From: SZAS-103 sp038234715
Lineage (GTDB): Bacteria > Pseudomonadota > Gammaproteobacteria > Xanthomonadales > Xanthomonadaceae
NCBI GenBank assembly: GCA_038234715.1
Contig: JBBQTD010000023.1
Span: forward strand, 1 to 47,938
DNA: 47,938 nt
Direction of reading: 5' to 3'
Below the pieces are notes generated by a model. It did no database searches and was not told the origin of the DNA. It saw only the letters and a program-made list of their open reading frames with translations. The position numbers and the translations under genes were made by a program. Below are positions 7,201 through 15,384 of this stretch, one piece after another; within the stretch, counting starts at the first letter, position 1; each line of letters begins with the position of its first letter.

Positions 7201-9273
7201 TTCGCGCACGAGGTTCACCTTCAACCCGGTTGCGGGAATGCGCTTGCCGTTTGCATCCACGCGGATGATCTCGAAGCCGGCATCCGCATTCGGCGACGCG
7301 CCGTCCTTGTCGTCGAAAAGCGGATGCACCGCGATCATCGACGTGGCCGGCCACAGCGTGCGCTTGAGGGTGCGCGTGACGGTGCGGCCGCCAGTTTCGT
7401 AGACGCTTCCCGACACCACGATCGCGACTGGCGCTTTCGCAGCGGCGGCTTCGGCCGGCAGGTCGATGTCGTGGACGTACTGCCCTTTCGCATCGAACTT
7501 CTCATCCACGATGTCCTTGGCTTCCTTGGGCAACACGATGGTCGGGTCGCCGAAATACCAGCCCTTGAACGCATCCGTCTTCGCTGCCTTGGACTTGCCC
7601 GGCGTCGCGTCGGGGGCTTCGAACGGATGCTGGTCCGCCGATACCGCAAGCCGCGCGGTGAAGCGGTTGCCGTCGGCTGGCGCACCGTACAGATACGCCG
7701 CGGTCGCCTTGAGCTTGAGCGGTTCGCCCGGATGCACGATCGCCTGCTCGCTGTCGAGGTCGAGCTTCATGCGTTCGGGAAGGAATTCCTCGATGCGCAA
7801 CGTGAACGCATCGACGACGTCCTTGCCGTCCGGGGTTGCGCGGAACTCGACTTGCCAGCGGCCGGTCGGCGCATCGGCAGGCATCACGTACGTCCACGCG
7901 TAGTAGCCGAGTGCCTGCGGTTCGAGTTTCGTCTTCATGAACTCGCGGCCATCGGGCTGCTTGAGAACGAGGAACAACGGTTGGCCGCCCATGTTCGGCG
8001 TGGACAGGGGTTTGCCATCGTAGTCGCGCATCAATGCGGACAAGCGCACCGTTTCGCCAGGGCGATACAGATCGCGACCAGACCAGGTGAACACATCGAA
8101 CCAAGCCTGCTTGCGCCCGGCGACTTCGAACTCCGAGAGATCGAGCGCGGGCTGGTTGAACGGCAGCATCGAGGTGTCGCTGCCGTGGCTCGCGACCATC
8201 ACGTGCGTACTGTCGAGCGTGTACGCGATCAATGCGTTGCCAGCATCGTCGGTGGTCGCCTTGACGACCGGGTCGCCCTTCGCGTCGATCACCTGCACGT
8301 CGACGCCGCCGATCGCGGCACCTGTCTGCAGTGATGCTGCATGCACGAACATCTTGTCCTTGTATGCGCGCGTATGCAGGCCGATATCGCTGACGAAGAA
8401 CAACGCGGTCTGGTAGCCGTTCTTGAAATGCCCGGCCTGTTTCATCGTTGCGAAGTACAGGCCCGGCTTGTTGAGTTCCTCGATGTTCTGGATCGGCAGG
8501 TAGGTTAGTGCGCGTTCGTTTTCCTTGCCGCCAAGCACGAAGCGGTTGATGTACACCGAATCGGCCATCGCGTGGATCGGCGTGTGCTTGCTGTAGTCCG
8601 CATCGAGCTCGTAGGAGTCGCGTTGCCCGCCGCGCTGGTATTGCGAATAGAAAGTCGACAGCTGCTTGTCGCGCACGCGGAAGAATTCCACGTCGACTTC
8701 CGGCACGTTGACCGAAACCACCGGCAGCCCGCGCGTTTCGCGTGCCGGCAGCACGCTGCCCTGCGAAGCGAATCCGACCACCGGGTCGAGCGGACCGGTG
8801 TAGACCTCGCGCACGACTTCTGTGCCGATGGTGCTGCCATCGGCCGCGGCGAGTTTTCCATCGATGCGCACGCTGTATTTCAGCGCAGGTTGCACGAATG
8901 GGAAACGCAGGACCTTGCCGCCTTCATCCAGCGACCAGCTTCCCTTGACCGGTGCGCCGTTCGCATCGGTGATGCTGATGAGCGCGTCGAAGTTCTGCGT
9001 ACCGACCAGCGGCCGGGTGAATTCAAGCGCGATCGCGAGTTGTTCGTCGGACTTGCTGTCCGGGTACGCCGACACGAGCGCGAATCCTTTCGGCACCACG
9101 CGCGCGTCGATCGCAGCCTTCGGTGCGACAGTGCCCTGCACTGACGGTACGGCTTCCGCGCCGCGCTTGCAGCCGAGCAACAGTGCCATCGTAAGCAGGG
9201 CAATCACCAGGAAACGCGTTGCCAGGACCAGCTGTGACGAAGCCTCAATCCACCCACCCGAACGTTCGCGCAT
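4249..9273 (-). CDS. yfhM: Bacterial alpha-2-macroglobulin lipoprotein (YfhM type)
   Basis: Large periplasmic protease trap, 1674 aa. The N terminus is a lipoprotein signal ending in LLLGC (lipid-bearing Cys35). Repeated MG-type beta domains follow, and the thioester motif GCIEQ is intact with Cys1195. In this family a protease cuts the bait region, the protein changes shape, and the thioester links covalently to the attacker. The ATG at 9273 is chosen over a GTG at 9279 because GGGGGA lies nine bases upstream of the ATG. Its neighbour pbpC is the usual partner: the pair is thought to protect the envelope from foreign proteases and repair the murein. A -10 box TATACT stands just upstream. Confidence 0.95.
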   Translation of the reverse strand: MRERSGGWIEASSQLVLATRFLVIALLTMALLLGCKRGAEAVPSVQGTVAPKAAIDARVVPKGFALVSAYPDSKSDEQLAIALEFTRPLVGTQNFDALISITDANGAPVKGSWSLDEGGKVLRFPFVQPALKYSVRIDGKLAAADGSTIGTEVVREVYTGPLDPVVGFASQGSVLPARETRGLPVVSVNVPEVDVEFFRVRDKQLSTFYSQYQRGGQRDSYELDADYSKHTPIHAMADSVYINRFVLGGKENERALTYLPIQNIEELNKPGLYFATMKQAGHFKNGYQTALFFVSDIGLHTRAYKDKMFVHAASLQTGAAIGGVDVQVIDAKGDPVVKATTDDAGNALIAYTLDSTHVMVASHGSDTSMLPFNQPALDLSEFEVAGRKQAWFDVFTWSGRDLYRPGETVRLSALMRDYDGKPLSTPNMGGQPLFLVLKQPDGREFMKTKLEPQALGYYAWTYVMPADAPTGRWQVEFRATPDGKDVVDAFTLRIEEFLPERMKLDLDSEQAIVHPGEPLKLKATAAYLYGAPADGNRFTARLAVSADQHPFEAPDATPGKSKAAKTDAFKGWYFGDPTIVLPKEAKDIVDEKFDAKGQYVHDIDLPAEAAAAKAPVAIVVSGSVYETGGRTVTRTLKRTLWPATSMIAVHPLFDDKDGASPNADAGFEIIRVDANGKRIPATGLKVNLVREQRDYLWFWNDHGWNFNFTSRYDNVANKMIDVTATGSAKVNFPVEWGGYRLEVLDPQTGLTTRYPFQAGWSWDDENRGLDARPDKVKLALDKTSYKAGDTLKVTVTQPQSGKGLLLVESDHLLSVTSIDAKPGTVFELPVTADWERHDVYVTALVFRGGSATEKTTPARAVGEVHVPMGRTDRNVSVAISVPAQMLPERQLPVSIKAPQLAGKKAYVTVSAVDVGILNITRFPVPDPIAYFFSPRRLGIDAYDIYGRVIESYEGGTAKLRFGGDMALGALPQARRPTAHVQTVDLFSGPVALDASGNALVPVTVPDFNGTLRVSAVVYSDDHYGKADAQTLVRAPVVAEVSSPRALAPGDTSTLTLDLQNFTGASHDFTVSAQATPPLKLDGSARKVTLKDGAKATINFPLSALPGNTVGKYSVLAVTDGYRVERHYEVAVRPAWPSIVRTRLVAMDKLGPVSIDSSDAVGMMTDSVNVRMTLTALPPIPFATVLKRLIEYPYGCIEQTTSKGYATLLLDKDTARKLGVAGYDDGSRKAALESAFGRIASMQIPNGHFSFWGGDTEAEPQLTPYVVDFLLDARDAGFAVPDGVLQKALERLSEDLLTGGDKYYNYEHADALRFGVNAYAGYVLARVNRAPLGTLRAMYDNDRAKALTALPLVHLGIALELMGDHARGRKAVAEGFAMKTQRPWFLGDYGSDLRDLAQMITLTHRYKMTKPEYDARVLSLARDVKSTLNGIKAEDRWYWLSTQEQIAIGGLGKALVTDSDAHVSGTLSMGGNSETVAPNTMWSRAFDAAALRQGVRFTPEGKPPLYALIDVSGVPSSAPAPDEKRISVERTFYTTDGKEWKGGMLKEGDALIVGLLIESREKVPDALIEDLLPAGVEIENFNLGDAKQWADVVVGGITLSDRSSAAEVKHEEFRDDRYVAALALDKGGKAHVFYLVRAVTPGTYAVPPPMVQDMYRPEIRGIGKSLPATIKVIQP

Positions 9274-9300
9274 TTGCACCTGTCCCCCGAAGTTGCGCGG

Positions 9301-9306
9301 AGTATA
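9301..9306 (-). promoter_or_regulatory. -10 box upstream of the alpha-2-macroglobulin gene
   Basis: TATACT on the minus strand, about 28 bases before the start codon. The DNA further upstream (9307-9350) is strikingly AT-rich for this genome. No good -35 match is visible. Confidence 0.45.
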
Positions 9307-9318
9307 GGCGCGAAAAAC

Positions 9319-9353
9319 CTGAAAAACATAACGAAAACTTAATTATTTTTCAG
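9319..9353. promoter_or_regulatory. AT-rich inverted repeat between two minus-strand operons
   Basis: Arms CTGAAAAA and TTTTTCAG are perfect 8-bp complements separated by 19 bases. The repeat lies after the htrA-type pair and before the alpha-2-macroglobulin promoter. It could be a weak terminator for the former or an operator for the latter. Confidence 0.35.
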
Positions 9354-9399
9354 TCGCGCGCGCGAACGCAAATCCAGCAAAAACCGGTCAGCAGTCGGA

Positions 9400-10437
9400 C
9401 TACTTTTTTGGTTGCTCAGGCGGCGGCGAAACCGGGTCCGGAGGCGTCTGGTCGTCACCCGGAACCGGGGGAGCCGGGGGAGCCGGGCGCCCGGAGTGCG
9501 GTCCATTCGGGTCGGGAACCGTTGGAGTTGCGTCTCCGTGCTTGCGAGCTGGCAAATGCGTTGGCGGCGGTTCCACATCGTCCGAATCCGTCGGTTTCAC
9601 GACCGGCAATACCGAGGCTTGCTTGGTGATCCGTCCGATTCGATCGGCTGGGATCATGCTGAAGACCGAATCGCCCATGTCCATGCCGATGCTTCCCGAC
9701 GACGAACGCGAACGTATCATCGCTGCCAGGTCGACATCGACGTAACCGGCCGGCTTGCCTTCGCCGTCGAATGCGACTCCGGGCGATCCGTCGATCAGAA
9801 AGGTGGGCCGCGGCACAGTGGTCTCGCCGAGGATATAACCCGCGCGCACGATCGGCACGCTGCCGAACTGATCCGACGTGCGCATCACGGTGAACAACTG
9901 GGTTCCGACCACGACTTTTGCTGCATCGGCGAAATCAACGTACGGAAGTTTCCCGGGAGGGTGGCGCAGGCGCAGCCATGCGATACCAAGCTCGGTATCG
10001 CGCGTCACCAGGTCCGCTGGCAGCCATTCGTCGCTTCCGGCCAGGCGCACCCGGAACTGCCCTGACTTCGCCGAAGGCGCACCGCCGCCGAGGCCACCGT
10101 TCGCATCGCCACGCGTGAACGCCCTGAGGTCGAGGCTGACGACCCGCCCCGGGACCAGGATCAGGCCATCGGCAGATACGAGCGTACCCTGGGTCTGGCC
10201 TTCCTGTTGCTGCTCTGCGCCGCCTCCCGACACCGACATCACGAACTTCACCGGCACTGCGGTATCGCCCCGGCGTTGCATCACCTGCTTGAATTCGCGG
10301 GTGTCGTCGCTTACGCCCGACGGTGCCGTCGAGGCGAGCGCAGCAACGGGAAGTAGTACGGCGCACATCGCCGCCGCGACGATTGCAACGTACGCAGGAC
10401 TACGCAATGGCACGCGCTTCATCGGGAGATCGGTCAT
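9400..10437 (-). CDS. HtrA-like pseudoprotease, secreted
   Basis: 345 aa with an N-terminal signal peptide, a trypsin-like HtrA fold region (about residues 80-240) and a proline-rich C-terminal tail (about 290-345). Aligned by eye with the upstream protease, the catalytic His position (TNAHVV) reads VPGRVV and the Asp position (SDLAVLK) reads LGIAWLR. The Ser position (GNSGG) reads DGSPG and keeps a serine. Without His and Asp it should not cleave peptide bonds. Its start overlaps the stop of the protease gene by ATGA, so the two are translationally coupled. I infer a regulatory, scaffold or substrate-binding role in the periplasm. No PDZ domain is seen here. Confidence 0.75.
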   Translation of the reverse strand: MTDLPMKRVPLRSPAYVAIVAAAMCAVLLPVAALASTAPSGVSDDTREFKQVMQRRGDTAVPVKFVMSVSGGGAEQQQEGQTQGTLVSADGLILVPGRVVSLDLRAFTRGDANGGLGGGAPSAKSGQFRVRLAGSDEWLPADLVTRDTELGIAWLRLRHPPGKLPYVDFADAAKVVVGTQLFTVMRTSDQFGSVPIVRAGYILGETTVPRPTFLIDGSPGVAFDGEGKPAGYVDVDLAAMIRSRSSSGSIGMDMGDSVFSMIPADRIGRITKQASVLPVVKPTDSDDVEPPPTHLPARKHGDATPTVPDPNGPHSGRPAPPAPPVPGDDQTPPDPVSPPPEQPKK

Positions 10438-12536
10438 GGGGTCTTGTCCTGCAGCCAGCTGCGGTCGAGGAACAGCAAACGAACCTCGGCGCCACGCACT
10501 ACCCGGATCGGGATCGCCGAGGTATGCGAGCGCAAGGCAAGCGCAAACGCTGCGCTGAATGCGTCGAGGTCGGCGGTTGGATGACCGTCGAGCGAAAGCA
10601 CGATGTCGCCCGACTTGAGATGCGCAAGACCTCCAGGTCCGCCGCTTTCGACGTTCGATATGAATACGCCGTTCTGTTCGGAAGGCAGGTGTCGCGCGAC
10701 CCGATCGTAGAAGCTCAGTTCGCGCGCCTGGATGCGCAGCTTCGAGACCTGCAGGACCTTGAGGCCCGAGGCTTCGACTGGCGACGCGGATAGCTTCGCG
10801 GTCAGCACGCTCGCATGGCCGTCATGCAGGATCCCGAACCGGGAGGGCTGACCGACTTCAAGCTCGTGCACCGGTTGGTCGAATCCGTCCGAGTTGTCGT
10901 CGCTGGTGGGCTTGAGCGGCTTGTCGGCAATGGTCGTGACAAGGTCACCGACCTTCGCTCCCGCTGCACCCAACGGACTGCCCGGATACACGCGGCTGAT
11001 GCGGTATCCGATCGCGCTTTCGCCGAATGCAGTGGCCAGCGAGGCCGTCACCGGCTGGACTTCCACCCCCGCCCAGGCTTGCGGCAGTTCCGGCAAGGGG
11101 GTTCGCGAGCGATCGCCATAGCTCGGACGCAACGTCGTCAGCAAATCCTCACCCTGGCGCTGGAAACCGACCAGCACTGGTCCGACCTTGGCGGGTTTGT
11201 CGAGCCAGGGCTTCAAGTCGCCTACCGTGCGCACCGGCTTGCCGCCGATCGTGCGCAGCACATCGCCAGACTGCAGCGCGGGGCGCGCCGTCGCGGCAGG
11301 ACCACCTGGACGCAGTCCCGTGAGGATCAAGCCGTCGTTGAAATCCAGGCCGCGCCTGCGCGCCATGGCTGGAGTCAGTTCGCGCAGCGACACTCCAAAC
11401 GGCGCATAACCGTTCTCGTCGCCGTTGTCGCGCGGATACGGCGCGGTGGTGAGCTTGACGTCGGAACGCTTGCCCTCGCGCTCTATCTCGAGCGTGATTG
11501 GGTGGCCAATCGACAGCTCGGCGATATCGCGCTGCAAGCCTGGCACATCGATCGGCTGCGGCGCGCTGACCGCTTTTCCATCGAGCGTGAGCAGCAGGTC
11601 GCCAACACGCAAGCCCGCGTGTTCGGCCGGAGAATCGCGATCGACGGCATTGAGCAGCACCCCGTTCGCGAAGTTGGTTCCCTTGAGCGAACGCAACCGG
11701 AAGCCGAGGTAGGCGCGTTGCACGAAGCCGTGATCGATCAGCGCATTGGCCACCTTGGCGGCATCAGGCCCGGGAATCGCGAACGCGAGGTCGCCGCCAA
11801 ACACCATGCCACGCGCGTTGACGCCGACGATGCGGCCCTTGGCATCCACCAGGGGGCCGCCGGAATTGCCGGGCGCGATCGCAGCATCATGCTGGATCCA
11901 GGCGTAGTAGCGACCGGTCGGAAGGTCTGGTCCAAGCGTATCCTCGTAATCCGCCTCGTCATCGAACAGCGAAACCAGCAGGCGGCGCGGATTGTTCACC
12001 ACGCCGGCGCTCATCGAATTGGACAATCCCCATGGGGCGCCCATGGCAAGCACGGTGTCGCCAGCCTGCAGGTCGTTGATGCTTGCGAAACCGGCATGCT
12101 TGAACACCTCGGGCTTCGGCGGCAATGCCTTCAGCACCGCGAGGTCGGACAAGGTGTCCTCGCCGATCAACTTGGCCGGCAACTCGCGGCCGTCGGCGAA
12201 TACCACGCGAAACGCCTTGCCCTTTTCCACCACGTGCGCATTGGTGATGATGTCGCCCTGCGGCGTGATCACCGTGCCGCTGCCGCTTGAGACGCTCAGC
12301 TTTGCTTCGCCCTGTTCGTAGCTCTGGCTGACGGTGAGGATGCTCACGACATACGGCAGTACTGCGTCGCGCGCTGCGGCAATGCGGCTGCCGCTTGCTC
12401 CTGGCGCCACGATCGTGGATTGTCCAGCGCTCGGCGCAATAGTTGGGTCCAGTACTTCCGGTGGCGTAGCCAATGCGATGATCGGCATCGCGACCGACAA
12501 CAACACCGAGTATTTCCACGCGTGTATCCGCGTCAT
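10434..12536 (-). CDS. HtrA/Deg-type serine protease with multiple PDZ domains
   Basis: 700 aa with a signal peptide (about residues 1-24) and a trypsin-like domain with an intact triad: His101 in TNAHVV, Asp131 in SDLAVLK and Ser225 in GNSGGP. About four PDZ-like modules follow (roughly 275-350, 375-455, 480-560 and 610-690), more than the two of DegP. The start has AAGGA seven bases upstream. It likely degrades or monitors misfolded envelope proteins. The next gene, coupled by ATGA, is a homologue lacking catalytic residues, which suggests a working pair. It is not a simple DegP or DegQ orthologue given the extra PDZ modules. Confidence 0.88.
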   Translation of the reverse strand: MTRIHAWKYSVLLSVAMPIIALATPPEVLDPTIAPSAGQSTIVAPGASGSRIAAARDAVLPYVVSILTVSQSYEQGEAKLSVSSGSGTVITPQGDIITNAHVVEKGKAFRVVFADGRELPAKLIGEDTLSDLAVLKALPPKPEVFKHAGFASINDLQAGDTVLAMGAPWGLSNSMSAGVVNNPRRLLVSLFDDEADYEDTLGPDLPTGRYYAWIQHDAAIAPGNSGGPLVDAKGRIVGVNARGMVFGGDLAFAIPGPDAAKVANALIDHGFVQRAYLGFRLRSLKGTNFANGVLLNAVDRDSPAEHAGLRVGDLLLTLDGKAVSAPQPIDVPGLQRDIAELSIGHPITLEIEREGKRSDVKLTTAPYPRDNGDENGYAPFGVSLRELTPAMARRRGLDFNDGLILTGLRPGGPAATARPALQSGDVLRTIGGKPVRTVGDLKPWLDKPAKVGPVLVGFQRQGEDLLTTLRPSYGDRSRTPLPELPQAWAGVEVQPVTASLATAFGESAIGYRISRVYPGSPLGAAGAKVGDLVTTIADKPLKPTSDDNSDGFDQPVHELEVGQPSRFGILHDGHASVLTAKLSASPVEASGLKVLQVSKLRIQARELSFYDRVARHLPSEQNGVFISNVESGGPGGLAHLKSGDIVLSLDGHPTADLDAFSAAFALALRSHTSAIPIRVVRGAEVRLLFLDRSWLQDKTP

Positions 12537-12646
12537 TCGCGATCCTTATAGGGTGCGGGACAGATCATGTCCGGAACAGATCATGGGTAGCAGGTGCGAA
12601 CACCATGCCGGGACCTGGGGTCGCGCCAGCGATGCAAGCCGCGACG

Positions 12647-15256
12647 TCATTCAAGTGGCACAACGTCATCGCCAACGCCGGCACGGAGCGAATCGTCGAA
12701 CCCTTCGACCGCGACGAGCGCGTCCAGCTTCTGCAACGCGATCAGTTTCTCGCCATCACCGACCCGCATCAACGTGACGCCCTGGGTATTGCGGCCAACC
12801 TGCGAGACTTCAGACGCGCGCGTGCGCACCAAGGTTCCCTTGTCGGAGATCAGCAGGATCTCATGTTGCTCGGAAAGCTGGATCGCGCCGACGAGCGCTC
12901 CGTTGCGCGCGCTTGCAGCCAGTGCGATCACACCCTGCGTGCCGCGGCCCTTGCGCGGATAGGCTGCGACCGCAGTGCGCTTGCCGAAGCCGTTTTCGCT
13001 GGCGGTCAGGATGTCGCCATCGCCGTCCACGACGATCAGGCTCTGCACCTGCGCCGCGGCGGCCAGCCGGATTCCGCGCACGCCATGCGCCGTGCGACCC
13101 ATCGAACGCACCGCATCTTCGGCGAATCGCACCGCCTTTCCGTTCGATGCGAACAGCATCACGTCGCGGGTACCGTCGGTCAGTTGCACATCGACGAGAC
13201 CATCGCCCTCGTCGAGATCGATCGCGCGGATGCCAGTCGTGCGCGGCCGGGAATAGTCGGACAGCGGGGTTTTCTTGACGGTACCCGAGCGCGTCGCGAA
13301 GAACACGAAACGATCGTCGGTGAATTCGCGCACCGGCAGCACGGCCTGAACCTGCTCGCCCGCTTCGAGCGGTAGCCAGTTGATGATAGGGCGACCACGC
13401 GCACCCGGGCCGGCGTCCGGCAACTGATAAACCTTCAGCCAGAACACGCGACCGGAGCTGGTAAAGGTGAGCAAGGTGTCGTGGGTGTTCGCGATCCACA
13501 GCCGATCGACGAAATCCTCGTCCTTGACCGTGGTTGCCGAACGCCCGCGGCCGCCACGCTTTTGCGCGCGATACAGGCTCACCGGCTGGCGCTTGGCGTA
13601 GCCGGCGTGCGACAGCGTGACGACAACGTCTTCCGGCGCAATCAGGTCGAGGATGTCAAGATCTTCCTGGCTCGCGCGGATTTCGGTGCGGCGCGCATCG
13701 CCGAATTCTTCCTTGATGTTTGCAAGCTCGGTGCGGATGACCGCGAGCAATCGATCCGGATTCTCGAGGATCCCGATCAACTGTCCGATCGTGGTGAGCA
13801 GCAGTGTGTACTCGTCGGTAAGCTTGTCCTGCTCCAGCCCGGTCAGGCGACTCAGGCGCATTTCGAGGATTTCTTTCGCCTGCACCTCGGAAAGCTGGTA
13901 GTGCGGCGCGCCCTCGCCATCGATCAGGCCCACGGAATCCGGCATGTCTTCGGGCCGCGAAGCGCTGGTGTCTCCAGCTTTAGCCAGGAGCGCGAAGACC
14001 AACCCCGCATCCCATGTCCGTTCCAGCAGGCGGTCGCGTGCGATCTGCGCATTCGGGGATGTCTTGATCAGCTCGATCATCTCGTCGATGTTCGCGAGCG
14101 CGACCGTGAGTCCTTCGAGGATGTGCGCTCGCGCGCGCGCCTTGCGCAGCTCGAAGATCGTGCGCCGCGTGACGACTTCGCGGCGATGGCGCACGAATGC
14201 CTCAAGCATCTCCTTCAAGGTCAGCAGGCGCGGCCGTCGATCCACCAGCGCCACCATGTTGATACCGAACACGGTCTGCATCTGGGTCTGCTGGTAGAGG
14301 TTGTTCAGCACGACCTCGGCCGATTCGCCCCGCTTGATCTCGATGAAGATGCGCATGCCGTCCTTGTCGGACTCATCGCGCAATTCCGAGATGCCCTCGA
14401 GTTTCTTTTCCTTGACCAGCTCGGCAATCTTTTCGATCAACCGGGCTTTGTTTACCTGGTACGGCAGTTCGTTGACGATGATCGACTCGCGCCCGTTCGA
14501 CTCGTCGACTTCGATCTGCGTGCGCGCGCGCATCAGCACGCGACCGCGACCGGTGTGGTACGCCGCATGGATGCCAGCGGCGCCATTGATGATCCCGGCG
14601 GTGGGGAAGTCGGGCCCCGGTACGTGCCGCATCAAGCCATCGATGCTGATCCCGGGATCGTCGATCAACGCGACGACCGCGTCGATGATCTCGGACAGGT
14701 TGTGCGGCGGGATGTTGGTCGCCATTCCAACCGCGATGCCGGCCGAGCCGTTCACCAGCAGGTTCGGGAACCGCGACGGCATGACCGTCGGTTCGAATTC
14801 CTTCTCGTCGTAGTTCGGCTGGAAATCGACCGTGTCCTTTTCGATATCGGCCATCAGCTCATGGGTGAGCTTGGCCATGCGCGCGTCGGTGTATCGCATC
14901 GCGGCGGCGGAGTCGCCGTCGACGGAGCCGAAGTTACCCTGCCCGTCCACCAGCAGGTATCGCAACGAGAAAGGCTGCGCCATGCGAACGAGGGTGTCGT
15001 ACACCGACTGGTCGCCGTGCGGATGGAACTTGCCGATCACGTCGCCGACGATACGCGCGGACTTGTAGTAGGGTTTGTTGCTGTGCGCGCCGAGTTCGCT
15101 CATCGCGTACAACACGCGGCGGTGCACTGGCTTGAGCCCATCGCGGACATCCGGCAATGCGCGCCCCACGATCACGCTCATCGCGTAATCGAGGTAGCTC
15201 TTGCGCATCTCGTCTTCGAGGTTGACCGGAATGATTTCCTTAGCGTGTTCAGCCAT
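12647..15256 (-). CDS. gyrA: DNA gyrase subunit A
   Basis: 869 aa, and the N terminus aligns residue for residue with E. coli GyrA. The active-site Tyr is at 122 (AMRYT). The quinolone-determining loop reads HPHGDQSVYD, giving Gln83 instead of Ser and Asp87 as usual. The C-terminal half carries the beta-pinwheel repeats with the GyrA box region. The ATG at 15256 is preceded by GGAA at a suitable distance, whereas an in-frame ATG 33 bases upstream has no such site. GyrA with GyrB introduces negative supercoils using ATP. A perfect TATAAT lies 74 bases upstream. The gene is separate from its neighbours, with 110 bp before the protease gene. Confidence 0.98.
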   Translation of the reverse strand: MAEHAKEIIPVNLEDEMRKSYLDYAMSVIVGRALPDVRDGLKPVHRRVLYAMSELGAHSNKPYYKSARIVGDVIGKFHPHGDQSVYDTLVRMAQPFSLRYLLVDGQGNFGSVDGDSAAAMRYTDARMAKLTHELMADIEKDTVDFQPNYDEKEFEPTVMPSRFPNLLVNGSAGIAVGMATNIPPHNLSEIIDAVVALIDDPGISIDGLMRHVPGPDFPTAGIINGAAGIHAAYHTGRGRVLMRARTQIEVDESNGRESIIVNELPYQVNKARLIEKIAELVKEKKLEGISELRDESDKDGMRIFIEIKRGESAEVVLNNLYQQTQMQTVFGINMVALVDRRPRLLTLKEMLEAFVRHRREVVTRRTIFELRKARARAHILEGLTVALANIDEMIELIKTSPNAQIARDRLLERTWDAGLVFALLAKAGDTSASRPEDMPDSVGLIDGEGAPHYQLSEVQAKEILEMRLSRLTGLEQDKLTDEYTLLLTTIGQLIGILENPDRLLAVIRTELANIKEEFGDARRTEIRASQEDLDILDLIAPEDVVVTLSHAGYAKRQPVSLYRAQKRGGRGRSATTVKDEDFVDRLWIANTHDTLLTFTSSGRVFWLKVYQLPDAGPGARGRPIINWLPLEAGEQVQAVLPVREFTDDRFVFFATRSGTVKKTPLSDYSRPRTTGIRAIDLDEGDGLVDVQLTDGTRDVMLFASNGKAVRFAEDAVRSMGRTAHGVRGIRLAAAAQVQSLIVVDGDGDILTASENGFGKRTAVAAYPRKGRGTQGVIALAASARNGALVGAIQLSEQHEILLISDKGTLVRTRASEVSQVGRNTQGVTLMRVGDGEKLIALQKLDALVAVEGFDDSLRAGVGDDVVPLE

Positions 15257-15329
15257 GCGTGGTTCCGATTTCAGCGGGCAGGAACGCACCGGCGCGAGGC
15301 TCGCCGACCGGGCTGTCCAAAGAGGCGGA

Positions 15330-15335
15330 ATTATA
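15330..15335 (-). promoter_or_regulatory. -10 box of the gyrA promoter
   Basis: A perfect TATAAT on the minus strand, 74 bases before the gyrA ATG, in an otherwise GC-rich spacer. No convincing -35 hexamer is seen at 16-18 bases upstream. Confidence 0.6.
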
Positions 15336-15384
15336 TCAGAAACGCGTACTGCGAGGCGCGCTTATACGCCGCGAAAACAGATAC

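Noticed and set aside
10815..12290. A 491-codon plus-strand gene opposite the HtrA-type protease
   Set aside because: Pure antisense of a clear protease with intact motifs; no protein-like features.
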